Of a DNA stretch of 64,000 bases, positions 51,190 through 61,275 are shown piece by piece. Numbering within the stretch: position 1 is the stretch's first letter; the number at the start of each line of letters is the position of its first letter. A program made the position numbers and the translations under genes. Location of the stretch: the NCBI RefSeq assembly GCF_003589595.1, contig NW_020653993.1, positions 2,593,419 to 2,657,418 of the forward strand, given 5' to 3'. The notes below the pieces were generated by a model, which searched no databases, was not told where the DNA came from, and saw nothing but the letters and a program-made list of their open reading frames with translations. This stretch comes from Hyposmocoma kahamanoa (lineage: Eukaryota > Arthropoda > Insecta > Lepidoptera > Cosmopterigidae).

Positions 51190-51483
51190 AATAGTAAAAC
51201 TCTTTGAGAAAGAAGTACTGCCACCAGAAAAGTACTTCTAGTGGCAGTAATAGGTAGTAACCTATTTCTGTCGTCAAACTGTTACTCACATAACAATTAC
51301 TACGTTCCGATTTTGAAGGGTAACAGGATGCCGATGAAACTACAGGCACACGGGACTTGTCAACTTTATAAGCCAAGGTGACGGGAGCGGTGGCAGCATC
51401 ACTCAGATCTTTGCGATTAAAAGCTCTAAGGCACTGCTACTGACATGGACTTGTTCGTCGCATCAATTGGTAATCATAGAAAG
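51190..51483 (+). repeat. 300-bp family copy with internal inversion
   Basis: From TAGTAAAACTCTTTGAG to AATTGGTAATCATAGAAAG. At 51213-51250 the TACTGCCAC block is followed by its own inverted copy, GTGGCAGTA, giving a local hairpin. The A tail is lost. Confidence 0.7.
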
Positions 51484-51486
51484 ACA

Positions 51487-51560
51487 ATTGGTGGTTCAAA
51501 GTTACGTAGTCCCCAAGGAGTTCCCCAGGGTACCATGTTAGGGCCTAATTAATACCTTTT
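51487..51560 (+). pseudogene. Reverse transcriptase motif-B remnant
   Basis: The plus strand reads SPQGVPQGTMLGPN, then a stop. GVPQG-xLGP is the motif B region of LINE reverse transcriptases. It is a short orphan piece, with no motif A or C nearby. Confidence 0.5.
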
Positions 51561-51883
51561 ATTATAGAAAACCCGTGTAAGCTTTGGAATAAATTTTGGA
51601 GCAAATTTAAGAACTTATGTGTGACTTAAAATAAGAATCGTACAAAATTGCCAGCTCATGTTCAACTACGTTAATGCCTCCCAGTGGGATTTACATCTTT
51701 TTTTATACCCTTACCAAACATTTATGTAAATAACTGAAAAATTGAGTTATAAAGGTAAATTGTGAATAAAAAAGGAACATAAAAAGCATAACCGGATTAA
51801 GTGAGAGTGGAATGTCAAATAAGGTGTTCCGTACTGTAATAGACACAAAAGAGACACACGCTTGCTTACAATTTCACGTGATG

Positions 51884-52259
51884 TTAAACGACGTCGTAAC
51901 TGACGATGGTACGCTTTCGTGGATATGCTGCTGTTGCCGCTGCTAACCGACTCAGTGCTTCACAACCACAAACCAGGCAGATATCAACAAAGGGGAAGAA
52001 AAAGATACGAGTACTCGTCTTTTGAGGCTGTGTCGTTAGTACCAACGAGAAGAGTTGACCAGTGCGATGAGGACGGTTCCAAAAACCTTTATAAACTTTT
52101 GAAACTAAAAAAGAAGTACACCAGCCGTACACTTAGTGGCATCGCCCCGACTGGCCCTAATCATTTACTGCGTCCAGCTACCGACAATGTTAATACGTGT
52201 CACGGCTTCATTACTCCACAAAGTCTGCGGATATTGTGGAGTATATACGGGTGAAAACC
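51884..52259 (+). other. Unrecognised open frame
   Basis: An open frame of 111 codons at 51919-52254, GC-richer than its neighbours. It is rich in Lys/Arg around residues 20-70 and ends NTCHGFITPQSLRILWSIYG. I do not recognise it. It leads directly into the dispersed repeat at 52260-52470, so it may be the 3' coding end of a retroelement whose 3' untranslated region that repeat is. It could equally be chance. Confidence 0.3.
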
Positions 52260-52470
52260 AATGCTATCCGGAAGGTCTAGCAGTGGGAGTGCCGGCACAA
52301 TATTAATTTTAATTCGTTTGTGGTGACAGTACCAACTCAACATCTGTCGTCCTCAATGAAGGAGGAATTTTGGCCGAAGGGTGTCATGTACCAACGTTTC
52401 CAAAGCCGGCTACAGGACATCCACGTTGCGTCACACTTCGCATGCAATACGTGTAAATAATTAGTTTTAT
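52260..52470 (+). repeat. Dispersed repeat shared with 24955-25200
   Basis: CAACATCTGTCGTCC, AAGGAGGAATTTTGGCCGAA, GGGTGTCATGTACCAACG, TTTCCAAAGCCGGC and ACGTGTAAATAATTAG match the reverse of 24955-25125. Confidence 0.65.
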
Positions 52471-52844
52471 TATATTGTTATGTATGTTAGGCCATAAGGT
52501 ATGTATTATGGATCTTATGGGTTTTTGTAACCTGATTATAAAATAAATTCGTTTAAACAAAGTCTATTCACAATAATTACGTAGCCTTGAATAGTAATTG
52601 GTACTTCCATTCCTTGCAAAGCGCTTTATGCAAATGGGTGGTATATAAACTACGTAAGGATGGAGTGTTTTTTAAAATCGACTCTCGACCGTTATCGATC
52701 GACTTTAGAGTAATTCATCGCCGATGTCAACATCACCTTATTATACTTCTCCTCTAAGAAGACTATTTAGGTCAGAGGTGGTACACCACGTGCCAAATTT
52801 TTCTGTTTTGAGTAGACCCTTTCGAATATTGATTTTATTACATT
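52471..52844. other. Unassigned AT-rich DNA
   Basis: No gene or recognised repeat seen. Confidence 0.5.
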
Positions 52845-53030
52845 CATTATCAACCCATTTATACAACCCACTGCTGGGCACGAGTTGAGAGTTTACGCCA
52901 TAGTCCGCCACACTGGCCCAATGTGGGTTGGGGACTTCCCACGTTCACCAAGGGTTGTGAACCTTCTTCGACGTGCAGATTACCTCACTGTGTTTTCAAA
53001 ACGTTGGTCACACCATTAAGGCTGCCATGG
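52845..53030 (-). mobile_element. SINE (family S3), partial
   Basis: The plus strand shows the reverse of a SINE: CATTATCAACCCATTTATAC, CCCACTGCTGGGCACGAG, GCCATAGTCCGCCACACTGG, ACCTTCTTCGACGTGCAG and AAAACGTTGGTCACACC. The tRNA-like head is missing. Confidence 0.75.
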
Positions 53031-53126
53031 CTTCTTTTTACAATTCATTAGTTTCAAATATGTATAGAACAACTGACACAGTACTAATGAGAAATTAAAA
53101 AAAAACAAATTGATGTTAAAAGTGTA

Positions 53127-53160
53127 CTTGGTACTTGGTACTTGGTGTAACGGGCTAGTT
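53127..53160 (-). repeat. I-like LINE 3' terminus with 7-bp tail repeats
   Basis: On the minus strand CCCGTTACACCAAGTACC is followed by repeats of CAAGTAC (about three), the same end as at 19700-19724. Confidence 0.7.
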
Positions 53161-53772
53161 AAAAGTGTAACGGTTTATTTTGTTTGGGGTCGAGCGACAG
53201 GGACACCGGCTTTATTTCAGAATTATTTTTTTCAGAGACGATGTTAAAGCCATTGAAAATTGTATACCGTATAGTATACATGTTCTATTTAGTTCAGTTG
53301 ATATAAAAAAATAACATTGATATACATATATACAGTACCTATTAAATACAGCGGTTTTCTTGTAAAATTTCGAAGTATGTGTTTTTTTTCTGTCGTGCAA
53401 ATTTTTAGGAATTCGTATACTAATCAGTGTATATTATTCTTAAATTTACTATATATTTTTTCCAAAAAGATTGATTCAACACTCACTGTTACGCGACATC
53501 AACCAATTGTATAGACTCTTAAGTTTTATACATTTGTCTAACCGAATGCATTGGTAATTTATATACCTATTATAAGAAAGTATTATCTACTAGAGACTGA
53601 CAAGAGATGTATTAATTTCAATATTTATTTTATTACATGGCATGATTTTTCTAATTTTTTAGTCCTATATTTTAACTTTTTCTGAAACATTTCTCCACCA
53701 TTTCTAAACCATAAAACGTGAAACGTGTCGTCTGTCACATCAGATGAGATTGCAGCAAGCGTGCGCTTTCTT
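53161..53772. other. Unassigned AT-rich DNA
   Basis: No gene or recognised repeat seen. Confidence 0.5.
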
Positions 53773-54045
53773 ACCCGACTTCAAAAAAGGAGGAGGTTCT
53801 CAATCGACTGTTTTTTTTTTCTATGTATGTTACGCGATTTGGATGATTCTTATTTTGTTGGAAAGAGGGTACCTTAATAGTGGTCTCATTTAAGTATAAA
53901 GAAAACATTCCACCTCTAAGAGTGGTAAACTGGATTCATCCCTTATCCGGTTTCGCGCACTTTCCGGTAACCGATTTCAATAAAACTTAGCAAATGTAAT
54001 CCCAGATGTAATTCCACGAACTTTTGAGGTCGGTTTTTTTAATAA
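53773..54045 (+). repeat. AACCGACTTC family, full-length copy
   Basis: From ACCCGACTTCAAAAAAGGAG through TTACGCGATTTGGATGATTC, TTGTTGGAAAGAGGGTACC, GCGCACTTTCCGGTAACCG and AATTCCACGAACTTTTGAGG to TCGGTTTTTTTAATAAAA. Best overall copy for defining the family (about 270 bp). Confidence 0.8.
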
Positions 54046-54479
54046 AAATGTTACAATTATTAAGAAACCAAAAGTATGTCTTTTAGTAGTACGTATCGAT
54101 TACGTGGTTTCATAAAGAAACATAAGGAACCCTAATAAAATAAACAAAAATTACATGCGTTTTAGTAAGAGCGCAGATTTATGTTCGGTAGTTAGGTTGC
54201 ACTCTTTTGCATACCGGTCTTTTATTTTGTGGTAATTGGATGGCTTTATGCCAAATTGTGACAGCTGAGAAATAAACTTAAAAAAGTTCAATTTATCATG
54301 TCAATCATAAAGGTCTCAAAAACATTTATATTACAAGCGACACCATAGAAGATGTTATAATTTATTTTGTTTACCAGCACCTATTTACGTTGAGACTTAT
54401 TTACGAGGTGCAATGACTGGTGGTTTTAATTTGAACGCACACCTAATTGCAGGTAAACATCGAAAGTAAAAAATAGCTA
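54046..54479. other. Unassigned AT-rich DNA
   Basis: No gene or recognised repeat seen. Confidence 0.5.
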
Positions 54480-54764
54480 AAGACGCCTGTGTGTACGTCT
54501 CCGTATATTCCAGAAATATTCTGTATTTATTGTAATAAAGATAATATCTCTAAGTATGGGGGGCTGTTTAATTCGGCGTTGTGGGAAAAACAGCAAAACA
54601 TCTAATTACAAAACAAAAGGAATCACATTTCATCTGTAATTAAATATTAAATATGTATCATAAATTTTTGACACCTGTCAATTGTTTCCAAGTCGGGCTG
54701 TCCAGTCGGAGCGCAGTTGTTAAACAAATTAAATGACATTTCGTCTCTATTTCTGGTTATATAC
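54480..54764 (+). mobile_element. TIR element, copy 2 (left end lost)
   Basis: Aligns with 58170-58520: TGTGTACGTCTCCG, ATATTCTGTATTTATTGTAA, GGGAAAAACAGCAAAACATC and ACACCTGTCAATTGTTTCC, with the right terminus TCTCTATTTCTGGTTATATA (54745-54764). The left inverted terminus of the 58-kb copy is not found here. Confidence 0.7.
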
Positions 54765-55148
54765 TCGATGTCGGTGGACGACTGTCGCTTTTAGCCGGTT
54801 CCCATAACACGACTGTCAGATTAACAGTGCTCTCGAATTATTGGCCCATGGTTGTAATGATACTCTCCTTCAAATAACCTTAAACCGAATCACACATAAA
54901 TTGATCGTGTTTTAATTTCAAATAACTTATTCAGCATTTGCAAATATGAATATTAATGTATATTTACTTAGTAATCGCTTCACTAAATAACTAATAATTT
55001 ATTCTGTAACTGGATATCCATCTAAGATCTGTCAGTAGTTTAGAAGTTAGCCTAAATAGATAAAGATCTGTGCCTAAAGTGTACATGGGTAATTTATTAT
55101 ACTCTCCTTAATTCAAGTTACTCCCGCTTTTGGTATTTTACATGGAAT
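54765..55148. other. Unassigned AT-rich DNA
   Basis: No gene or recognised repeat seen. Confidence 0.5.
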
Positions 55149-55149
55149 T

Positions 55150-55240
55150 TACTTTGCAAAATATAGTGATTGATAGATTATCAATACAAAGATCGAACAC
55201 AGAGCAGTTCCTTCGGTCCTGCTGGATACGATTGACTGTA
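55150..55240 (-). repeat. S5 SINE body fragment
   Basis: Minus strand CAGCAGGACCGAAGGAACTG, TGTTCGATCTTTGTATTGAT matches the junction of head and body of the S5 SINE. Confidence 0.55.
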
Positions 55241-55383
55241 TTAATAAATTGGATAAAAATAATTGAATATCATAATAATAAAGTGACGTCAGTTTTCTGA
55301 TGAGGATCGCCAACGGTAATATTGATTGTCCAGAATTGTTGTCACACATAAACCTGAGCACAAACTGAAAGACTGGTGATCAA

Positions 55384-55490
55384 TGATCACGCCGCATGGG
55401 CTGCGGTCGCGCCGCTAGTGCTGCGGTGTGAAACCACGACTCCTGCGGCGCCACGGCGACAAAAAACGCCGCCGCCGCTTCACCACATAT
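55384..55490. other. CpG-dense GC-rich patch
   Basis: A stretch of about 100 bp with CACGCCGCATGGGCTGCGG, CGCGCCGCTAGTGCTGCGG, TGCGGCGCCACGGCGAC and CGCCGCCGCCGCTTC, in sharp contrast to the AT-rich surroundings. No coding frame or fold was identified. Confidence 0.5.
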
Positions 55491-55525
55491 AATCAGCCTA
55501 AGGGTAAGAATTTCATCGCTGTATC

Positions 55526-55609
55526 AAATTTTGAAATGTCGTAAGCGACATTTTGTAGTAAGGAACATTTTCCATTACGACAAAATATTCCTTAGGACAT
55601 TTCAAATTT
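55526..55609. repeat. Nested hairpin
   Basis: The outer arms AAATTTTGAAATGTC and GACATTTCAAATTT and inner arms CGACATTTTGTAGTAAGGAA/TTACGACAAAATATTCC pair around a short centre. Confidence 0.65.
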
Positions 55610-55624
55610 CCACCGTAACGTTTC

Positions 55625-55679
55625 GGGTTTGAAGGTGCTGATGAAATTACAGATACATGGGACTTGTCAACTTATGTCT
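55625..55679 (+). repeat. 300-bp family core fragment
   Basis: TTTGAAGGTGCTGATGAAAT and ACATGGGACTTGTCAACTTA only. Confidence 0.8.
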
Positions 55680-55724
55680 ATTCAAACAAATTTTACAGGT
55701 CTCATGGTCACGATTGTGGCACTT

Positions 55725-56010
55725 CACATGGCTATTTGTATTCGCCATTGCGTATTTATTGTATTTGAAGAAATATTTGACGTATACAAACAAACATGCA
55801 GAAACTGTCAAAAGCGACCCCTTACACATGACCCCAAGTAAGAAGTTAAATAATGAGTACGACCATAGTGTTTACTCGCGTATATACCTATTTGGTTCCT
55901 TTGATGTGCGTCTAGGAACCAACCAGTACGCGGTAACGCGAGTTTGGTGTTTACTGTACTTGTCGAATGAGTAAACAAGACAAATACTTTAAAGAAACTA
56001 ACTTTTGACT
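55725..56010. repeat. Repeat related to 22974-23102, with an inverted half
   Basis: CACATGGCTATTTGTATTCG at 55728 matches 22978 in direct orientation. GCGGTAACGCGAGTTTGG and CTTGTCGAATGAGTAAACAA at 55930-55975 match the reverse of 23060-23112. This suggests the block at 22.9-23.1 kb is part of an element with inverted halves. Confidence 0.4.
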
Positions 56011-56833
56011 TCGTCTGACTATAATTTCTTTACTCATTCTGCCGACTCAAATATGGAGCCAGTCCTGTTTTTGGCCTTTTTAAGTATCTATGGCCAGTCT
56101 GTCATGCACTACTCACTTGATACACATTTCATTTTGTGAAAGAAATAATCCTCCCTAAACTTTATCCATAAACCGTTTCCTGTCAATGAACAAATAATAC
56201 AAGAAAGGGTACGCCAACATTTTGATGGCGTAATAATTATTAACTTTTAATAGATTAATGCCAGAAGCTAATTACGCCAATTACGTGGTCTCAGACAGCT
56301 ATCCAGCTAAAATCAGACTAACGAAATTAATCTCTCAAGACACGCGCTGCGTTAGGCGAGACACTAATCGCGGATGTCTCTCCATAAACCGGTTGCTTCA
56401 ATAAATTAAATCAAAGACCAGGTGTTAAAGACGCCCGCGCGTGAGAGGTCTGCTAAGGGCGACTTATATTGGTTGTTGCTACGATTTGTTGATATGACCA
56501 GTCTAACGTGATTGCTTCGGTCCGCGTAGTAACACTTAGACCTGAAACAATGTAGATTTCGTTTACCAAATTGGATCTATCGGGAATTGGCCCTCAGGAC
56601 CTTTTTAACGTAATGCCTGCTGAGCCACCAAAATCAAATCTTAGGGGTACAAAATATATTTCGTGTACAATGCTAATATTTATGTGGTAATCTATTGCAT
56701 GAATATTTATGTTTAATTAATGGAGAGCCGTTTATTTTCAGTTTTGGTGGTTTGAATCCGGGTTTTTTTAATATACTAATGTCCACTTGCATTAAACTTA
56801 AGACACCTAAGACCCAATATTTTAAGAGTGTCT
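56011..56833. other. Unassigned AT-rich DNA
   Basis: No gene or recognised repeat seen. Confidence 0.5.
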
Positions 56834-57085
56834 TGATACTTGGAACTTGGTGCAACGGGCTTGTGTCCTCAACTCGACGACATAGCGTCTATTTTGCATG
56901 TGGTGGGTGCAGGGACCTACTTGTGCCACCAAAGCTTCTCCACCAATCTCAGCAACCTCCTCGGTTTGCTGAAGATTTCGGGGAGCGACCTTGGCACTCC
57001 AAGGTACTTCGCCCTGTTGCTGGTCACGCCGGAGCACTGTAGTAGGATGTGCGCAGTCGTTTCCTCCCTCTCATACAAGGCTGTC
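56834..57085 (-). pseudogene. I-like LINE 3' end
   Basis: The minus strand matches 19475-19724: the zinc-knuckle second half (EETTAHILLQCSGV), LGVPRSLPEIFSKPRRLLR, a C-terminus ending near WWHK, then the untranslated end with CGTTGCACCAAGTTCCAAGT. 5'-truncated. It abuts a 300-bp family fragment. Confidence 0.85.
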
Positions 57086-57088
57086 AGT

Positions 57089-57229
57089 GACAGCTAGATT
57101 AACAAGTCCCACGTGCCTGTAATTTCACCAGAACCTACCCTTCAAAACTGGAATGCAGTTACACTGACATTACTGCTCGGCAGAAATAGGTATGACGAAC
57201 ACTTTCACAAGGAGCTCTAGTGCTGCTAA
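57089..57229 (-). repeat. 300-bp family, 5' half
   Basis: Minus strand from TTAGCAGCACTAGAGCTCC to CACGTGGGACTTGTTAA. Confidence 0.82.
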
Positions 57230-57249
57230 AAAAACGTTCATGCTATGGC

Positions 57250-57360
57250 GACGTGTACGTTAACCTTTGGTTTCTAAGTTACAATACCTTTCACTAAAGG
57301 TGGGGGAGGACGTCGTCGTGAAGAAACCTACACGTCGAAGAAAATTCACAACCCAAAATG
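57250..57360 (+). repeat. SINE body fragment (family S3)
   Basis: CTTTGGTTTCTAAGTTACAA, GTCGTGAAGAAACCTACACG and TCGAAGAAAATTCACAACCC match the body of 28380-28640. Confidence 0.6.
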
Positions 57361-58084
57361 CATCTGGCTAGCGTGGCGTAACAATTGAACAATGGCTCGA
57401 TGGTAATGATGTGCAATTATATAAACCGTCGTACTATTATAAATAGTGACTTGCATATAGTATCCGAGTAAATACATAGATAGATAGATAAAACGTTTAT
57501 TGTCTTGCATCACACACACAACAATATAATACAGTAAATTGGTTAAAAGTAATACACAGAAATAAAAATTAAAAAATAAAATAAAAACAAACAGCAATGC
57601 AATATATGAAAAAAAACATTAAAACAATACTTACTAACCTGATCATCAACAGCTTGTGTGTGCTAAAGCAAGCCAAATAGGTCGTGGTTTAGTGCAAAAT
57701 TTGCCTAAAAGCAAAGCACTGACTTTGAACCACCACCTTCGAGGGTAGCATTGGGGTACATCAAAAAGGAAAAACATTGTGAAGTGAATGTAGTGTGCGT
57801 GTGTGTTAGTATCGACGTGAGTATTATGTAGATTATAAAAATCAGAAAAAAATCTAAAATCAAAACTGTAATACAAATTCATAATTGATATTACAATTAA
57901 AATAAACTAATGATAATCAGTACTTAATAGCGATCAAAGTCATTGTAACTTAAAAATGATAATAAATGTCTGTGATATAAAGGGACTTCATCCTATGAAA
58001 ATAATTACCTGAGTCATAATAAATTATATAATAATTATAATAGGTAATAATGTTTCATTATTTTTATAGCTTTCATGCATCGAG
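57361..58084. other. Unassigned; LINE-like 3' tail at about 57485-57610
   Basis: No gene seen. AAAACGTTTATTGTCTTGCA followed by CACACACACAACAATA at 57491-57527 looks like a LINE 3' untranslated end on the minus strand. Confidence 0.4.
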
Positions 58085-58520
58085 TATATAACCAGAAATA
58101 GAGACGTCAGTGATATATCACTTATAAATATAAACTCTCGTTTGCACTGAAATGTAGACAGCGCCAACAACTGACCTATGTGTACGTCTCCGAATATTCC
58201 AAAAATATTCTGTATTAATTGTAATAAAAATAATATCTCTAACAATGGCGTGCTGTTCCATTCGGTGGTGTCGGGAAAAACAGCAAAACATCTAACTACC
58301 AAACAAACGGAATCAAATTTCATCGGTAATTAAATATTAAATACGTAATTTAGCAATTTTCGTCCATTATTAGGTCGATTTGAAGTGAAACAATTGACGA
58401 CACCCGTCAATTGTTTCGAATTCGGCCTGGCCAATAGGAGCGCAGTTGTCACAATAATAATATGGTAGAATAGTTTTCAAACAAATTAAATGACATTACG
58501 TCTCTATTTCTGGTTATATA
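58085..58520 (+). mobile_element. TIR element, copy 1, perfect 23-bp termini
   Basis: A 436-bp element with perfect 23-bp inverted termini (58085-58107 and 58498-58520), beginning TATATAACCAGAAATAGAGA. TA is present on each side, so a TA duplication is likely but cannot be separated from the AT-rich termini. The interior includes GGGAAAAACAGCAAAACATC and CGACACCCGTCAATTGTTTC. Non-coding. The partial second copy at 54480-54764 is in the same orientation. Confidence 0.82.
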
Positions 58521-58596
58521 TACCAAGGTTACGTACGACTGGTATGATAAAATTTTTGCAGATAATAAAAACCAGTTGTTTATGATTTGAAACTTA

Positions 58597-58765
58597 GAGT
58601 CGTATTCCAGAACTCTACTCAATACTCAAGTCAGGACTTGAGTATTGCAGTGAGCACTGAAAATCATACTCAAGTCCTTGCCATTAGGGTCGTATTTCCA
58701 GTTCTTGAAATAATACTCAAGTCTGCTCAAATCCTGACTTGAGCATTGTTCTGGAATACGACCCT
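58597..58765. mobile_element. TA-flanked MITE, copy 2
   Basis: A 169-bp relative of 28977-29152, TA on both sides (58595-58596 and 58766-58767), termini GAGTCGTATTCCAG and CTGGAATACGACCCT. It differs from copy 1 by a few bases and by loss of GAGTAGA near the right end. Confidence 0.87.
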
Positions 58766-58786
58766 TACAGTTGCATACAAGCATTT

Positions 58787-58832
58787 TTTTACCATATTAA
58801 GTGACGGGAGAAACAAACCGTGCACCTGAGCC
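58787..58832 (-). repeat. 300-bp family, 3' end fragment
   Basis: T-run, CCATATTAAGTGACGGGAG and AAACAAACCGTGCACCTGAG. Confidence 0.65.
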
Positions 58833-58984
58833 CCTTGTCTACTAATTTTCTAAAAACCACTGATCATTGTAATTCCTTTGAGTCTTCACTGAAATTACAT
58901 TGCAATAATGATAATATTTATTATTCTGCTATCATTTAGTAGCAATGTCAAATACTTGAGTCTAAATAGAGTGTCAGTGGAACG

Positions 58985-59280
58985 GCAATAGACCCCTTTA
59001 CACACTCACTGTATCGCGCGTAATCAGGAGCGTACAGCCTTGCGCGCGGGAAAGACTGGACTTTTAAGTTTGTTAAACTAACGTTCTTTCCCGGGCGATT
59101 GCTGGTGTTCGTTTTTATTACAACGGAAGAGCGTCCGTGTAAAAGGCAACCTTGGAACGCACGATTGCGCGCACGACTAATAAGTCCAATCGCGCAATGT
59201 TTCCCTTTTCCTTCCAACATCTTTACACGCGCGCTCAATCGAGCACGACAGCTGTATCTCTGTGTAAAGCCCTCTATTAA
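58985..59280. mobile_element. Possible MITE with TTTACAC termini
   Basis: The left end TAGACCCCTTTACACA and the right end TGTGTAAAGCCCTCTA form imperfect inverted repeats of about 14 bp flanked by TA. The GC-rich interior holds more copies of the motif (CTTTACACGCGCGCTC at 59219) and GCGCGC tracts. Non-coding; no second copy in the window. Confidence 0.5.
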
Positions 59281-59461
59281 TGCATTCAAACAACATACTA
59301 AATGGCCCTCGAACTTTCGGCCTCACGAACCGTGCTCGGGTATATGTATTACACTATTTGGCGCTGGTATTGGAAGGTTAAGCAGAATACCAAAGGTACA
59401 ACATTATGCCATTGACACTATCAACACACAGCTGAGATAACTTAAAATTACTAGAATTGGG

Positions 59462-59570
59462 GCCGTGGTGGTAACCGACAAGCCCCATAACAGTTGCAGT
59501 GACACTCAAAACTTTAAATCAAAATGAACTGAGGGGCACTGCTATGGCGCTCGAGTCACTCACGGGCACA
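59462..59570 (-). repeat. 300-bp family fragment
   Basis: GTGGTGGTAACCGACAAGCC, CATAACAGTTGCAGTGACAC and GAGGGGCACTGCTATGGCGC; diverged. Confidence 0.7.
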
Positions 59571-59889
59571 AACTTTCATGGTTACATGGATTTCACCTCG
59601 ACAAAATAAGCGCATTTTCAGTATATAATCACATCAACTTTAGAATGAAATTTATAATGTTTATGCTGAGAACCGCAAAGCATTCAAATACTCCAAACTC
59701 AGCCAGTACTACACATTTATATCTTTTGCAGGTCACTAGGGGCCACAAGCGAAATTTCTTGCTGAGAAGCTTTCATATAGTCTTGTTTAAATCTCCGATG
59801 ACAACAAGTCTGGCAGTTTCCGCCATAGCACAGAAAAGAAAGGAAGGTAGACAATTTTAATTTATTTTCTGCTACTGCACATTTAGTAT
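59571..59889. other. Unassigned AT-rich DNA
   Basis: No gene recognised; the 71-codon frame at 59645-59860 has no known motif. Confidence 0.4.
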
Positions 59890-60460
59890 CTTATTTATTT
59901 TATTAAATGCCATCATGGTTATCAATATCTTCCTTGGCCAGCAGATTAGGCTCCGCTGCATACTTAATCCGTAACATACGTGAGCTTACCGATGTTGGTA
60001 CTGCTAGACTAATTTACTGTAGTTACTTTCGTAGTATAATGTTCTACGAGATTCTCATAAGGGGTATAGAGGCAGATATGCAAACCACATTTGTGTTGCA
60101 AAATCGAGCTATTAGTTCTATGTACCGTTTAGGTTCTCGGGTGTCTTACAGAAAAAAGTTTATGTATACTGGGATCATGATTGTGCCATCACAGTACATT
60201 TACTCAAATATTTTTTATGCCCGTAAAAATATACATAATTTCATTAAGAAATAAGATATACATAATTTTAACCTAAGAACTAAATCCAAACTCGAGGTAC
60301 CAAGTTTTCGTTTAACTAAAGTATACGACTCTTTTATGGGGAACTGTATAATACGTTTTTACAATAAGATTCCGGAGCATATATTAAGATTATCATTTCT
60401 TAATTTAAAAACTGACTTCTTTTCACATAAGAGATGGATAAAGCTATACAATGAATAAAT
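59890..60460 (+). pseudogene. Jockey-like LINE pol, C-terminal part
   Basis: The frame from about 59907 reads LASRLGSAAYLIRNIRELTD, VGTARLIYCSYFRSIMFYE and LQNRAISSMYRLGSRVSYRK, to NFIKK and a TAA at 60252-60254. It then continues in the same frame with NLRTKSKLEVPSFRLTKVYD, SFMGNCIIRFYNKIPEHILR and HKRWIKLYNE, to TAA. This is the thumb and C-terminal region of a Jockey-type LINE reverse transcriptase (SAaYAi-kIR, AR-vYfsyFhSvMsYG, QkRAiR, then N-RnK-kL-vP and fyNkiP). A single in-frame stop splits it. The catalytic domain is missing. Confidence 0.85.
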
Positions 60461-60807
60461 AAAAATTAATGCTCCGACAATGTAGTAATTCTTGTCACTT
60501 TCTCGGATAAAGCAACCCAACGTATCGCCACCTAATAAGAAAATGATTACCTGCCAAATTAATTTTATGGCTTCTCGAATTCCGAACCATATTTTACATA
60601 CGCTCGCGTTAAAAGAGGACGCGAAAGAAGGGGCAATTTGCATAAAAGCATAGTGTGTTTTAGTTCTTTTTTGCTCGCAAGTGGAATTGTGCGATAGGGT
60701 TGGAATGTTCAATTACAGATAACTATGGATTTGTTTTTCTTTTTGCGAATACCAATGCGAATAATTTGGCGTAAAGATTTTTCAAACCGTTTACTTTGTT
60801 TCCTTTT
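60461..60807. other. Unassigned AT-rich DNA
   Basis: No gene or recognised repeat seen. Confidence 0.5.
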
Positions 60808-61076
60808 TTAGCCGACTTCTAAAAAAGGGGGAAGTTCTCCATTTCCACTGTATTTTTTTTATGTACGTTACGGGATAATTTATGAATCGATTTTGATGGA
60901 TATTTTTTGAAAGAGGATACCTCAATATTGGTCCCATTTAAATTATTCCACCTCTATATACCTAAGGGTGCAAACAAGGCTATATATCTGGTTTCCCGCG
61001 CTTTCCGAGTACCGATCTCAAGAAACCTTCTCAAATACATATAAATCCACAAACTTTTGAAGTCTGTTTTTTTTAA
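60808..61076 (+). repeat. AACCGACTTC family copy
   Basis: From TTAGCCGACTTCTAAAAAAG to CACAAACTTTTGAAGTCTGT; both termini are visible, and the interior is diverged. Confidence 0.75.
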
Positions 61077-61275
61077 ATAAAAGCTTATTAGAGCCATATT
61101 AAATACCGTAAAATGTTTACGCATAATTGTCAAATTATAAGGCTTGTTCTTTATAAATTATTGCATAGTAGTTATAAGCGTTATGTTTTCTTCCTTTCTG
61201 TGTTAAGCATATTTATGATTCCCATTATTTCATATAACTTATGTACTTGTTATTTAAAAACAAGAATTTATTATA

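Noticed and set aside
51907..52026. Mitochondrial targeting peptide of a nuclear gene (39 codons)
   Set aside because: The short Arg/Ser/Ala-rich frame ends in a stop, with no splice donor or partner exon visible.
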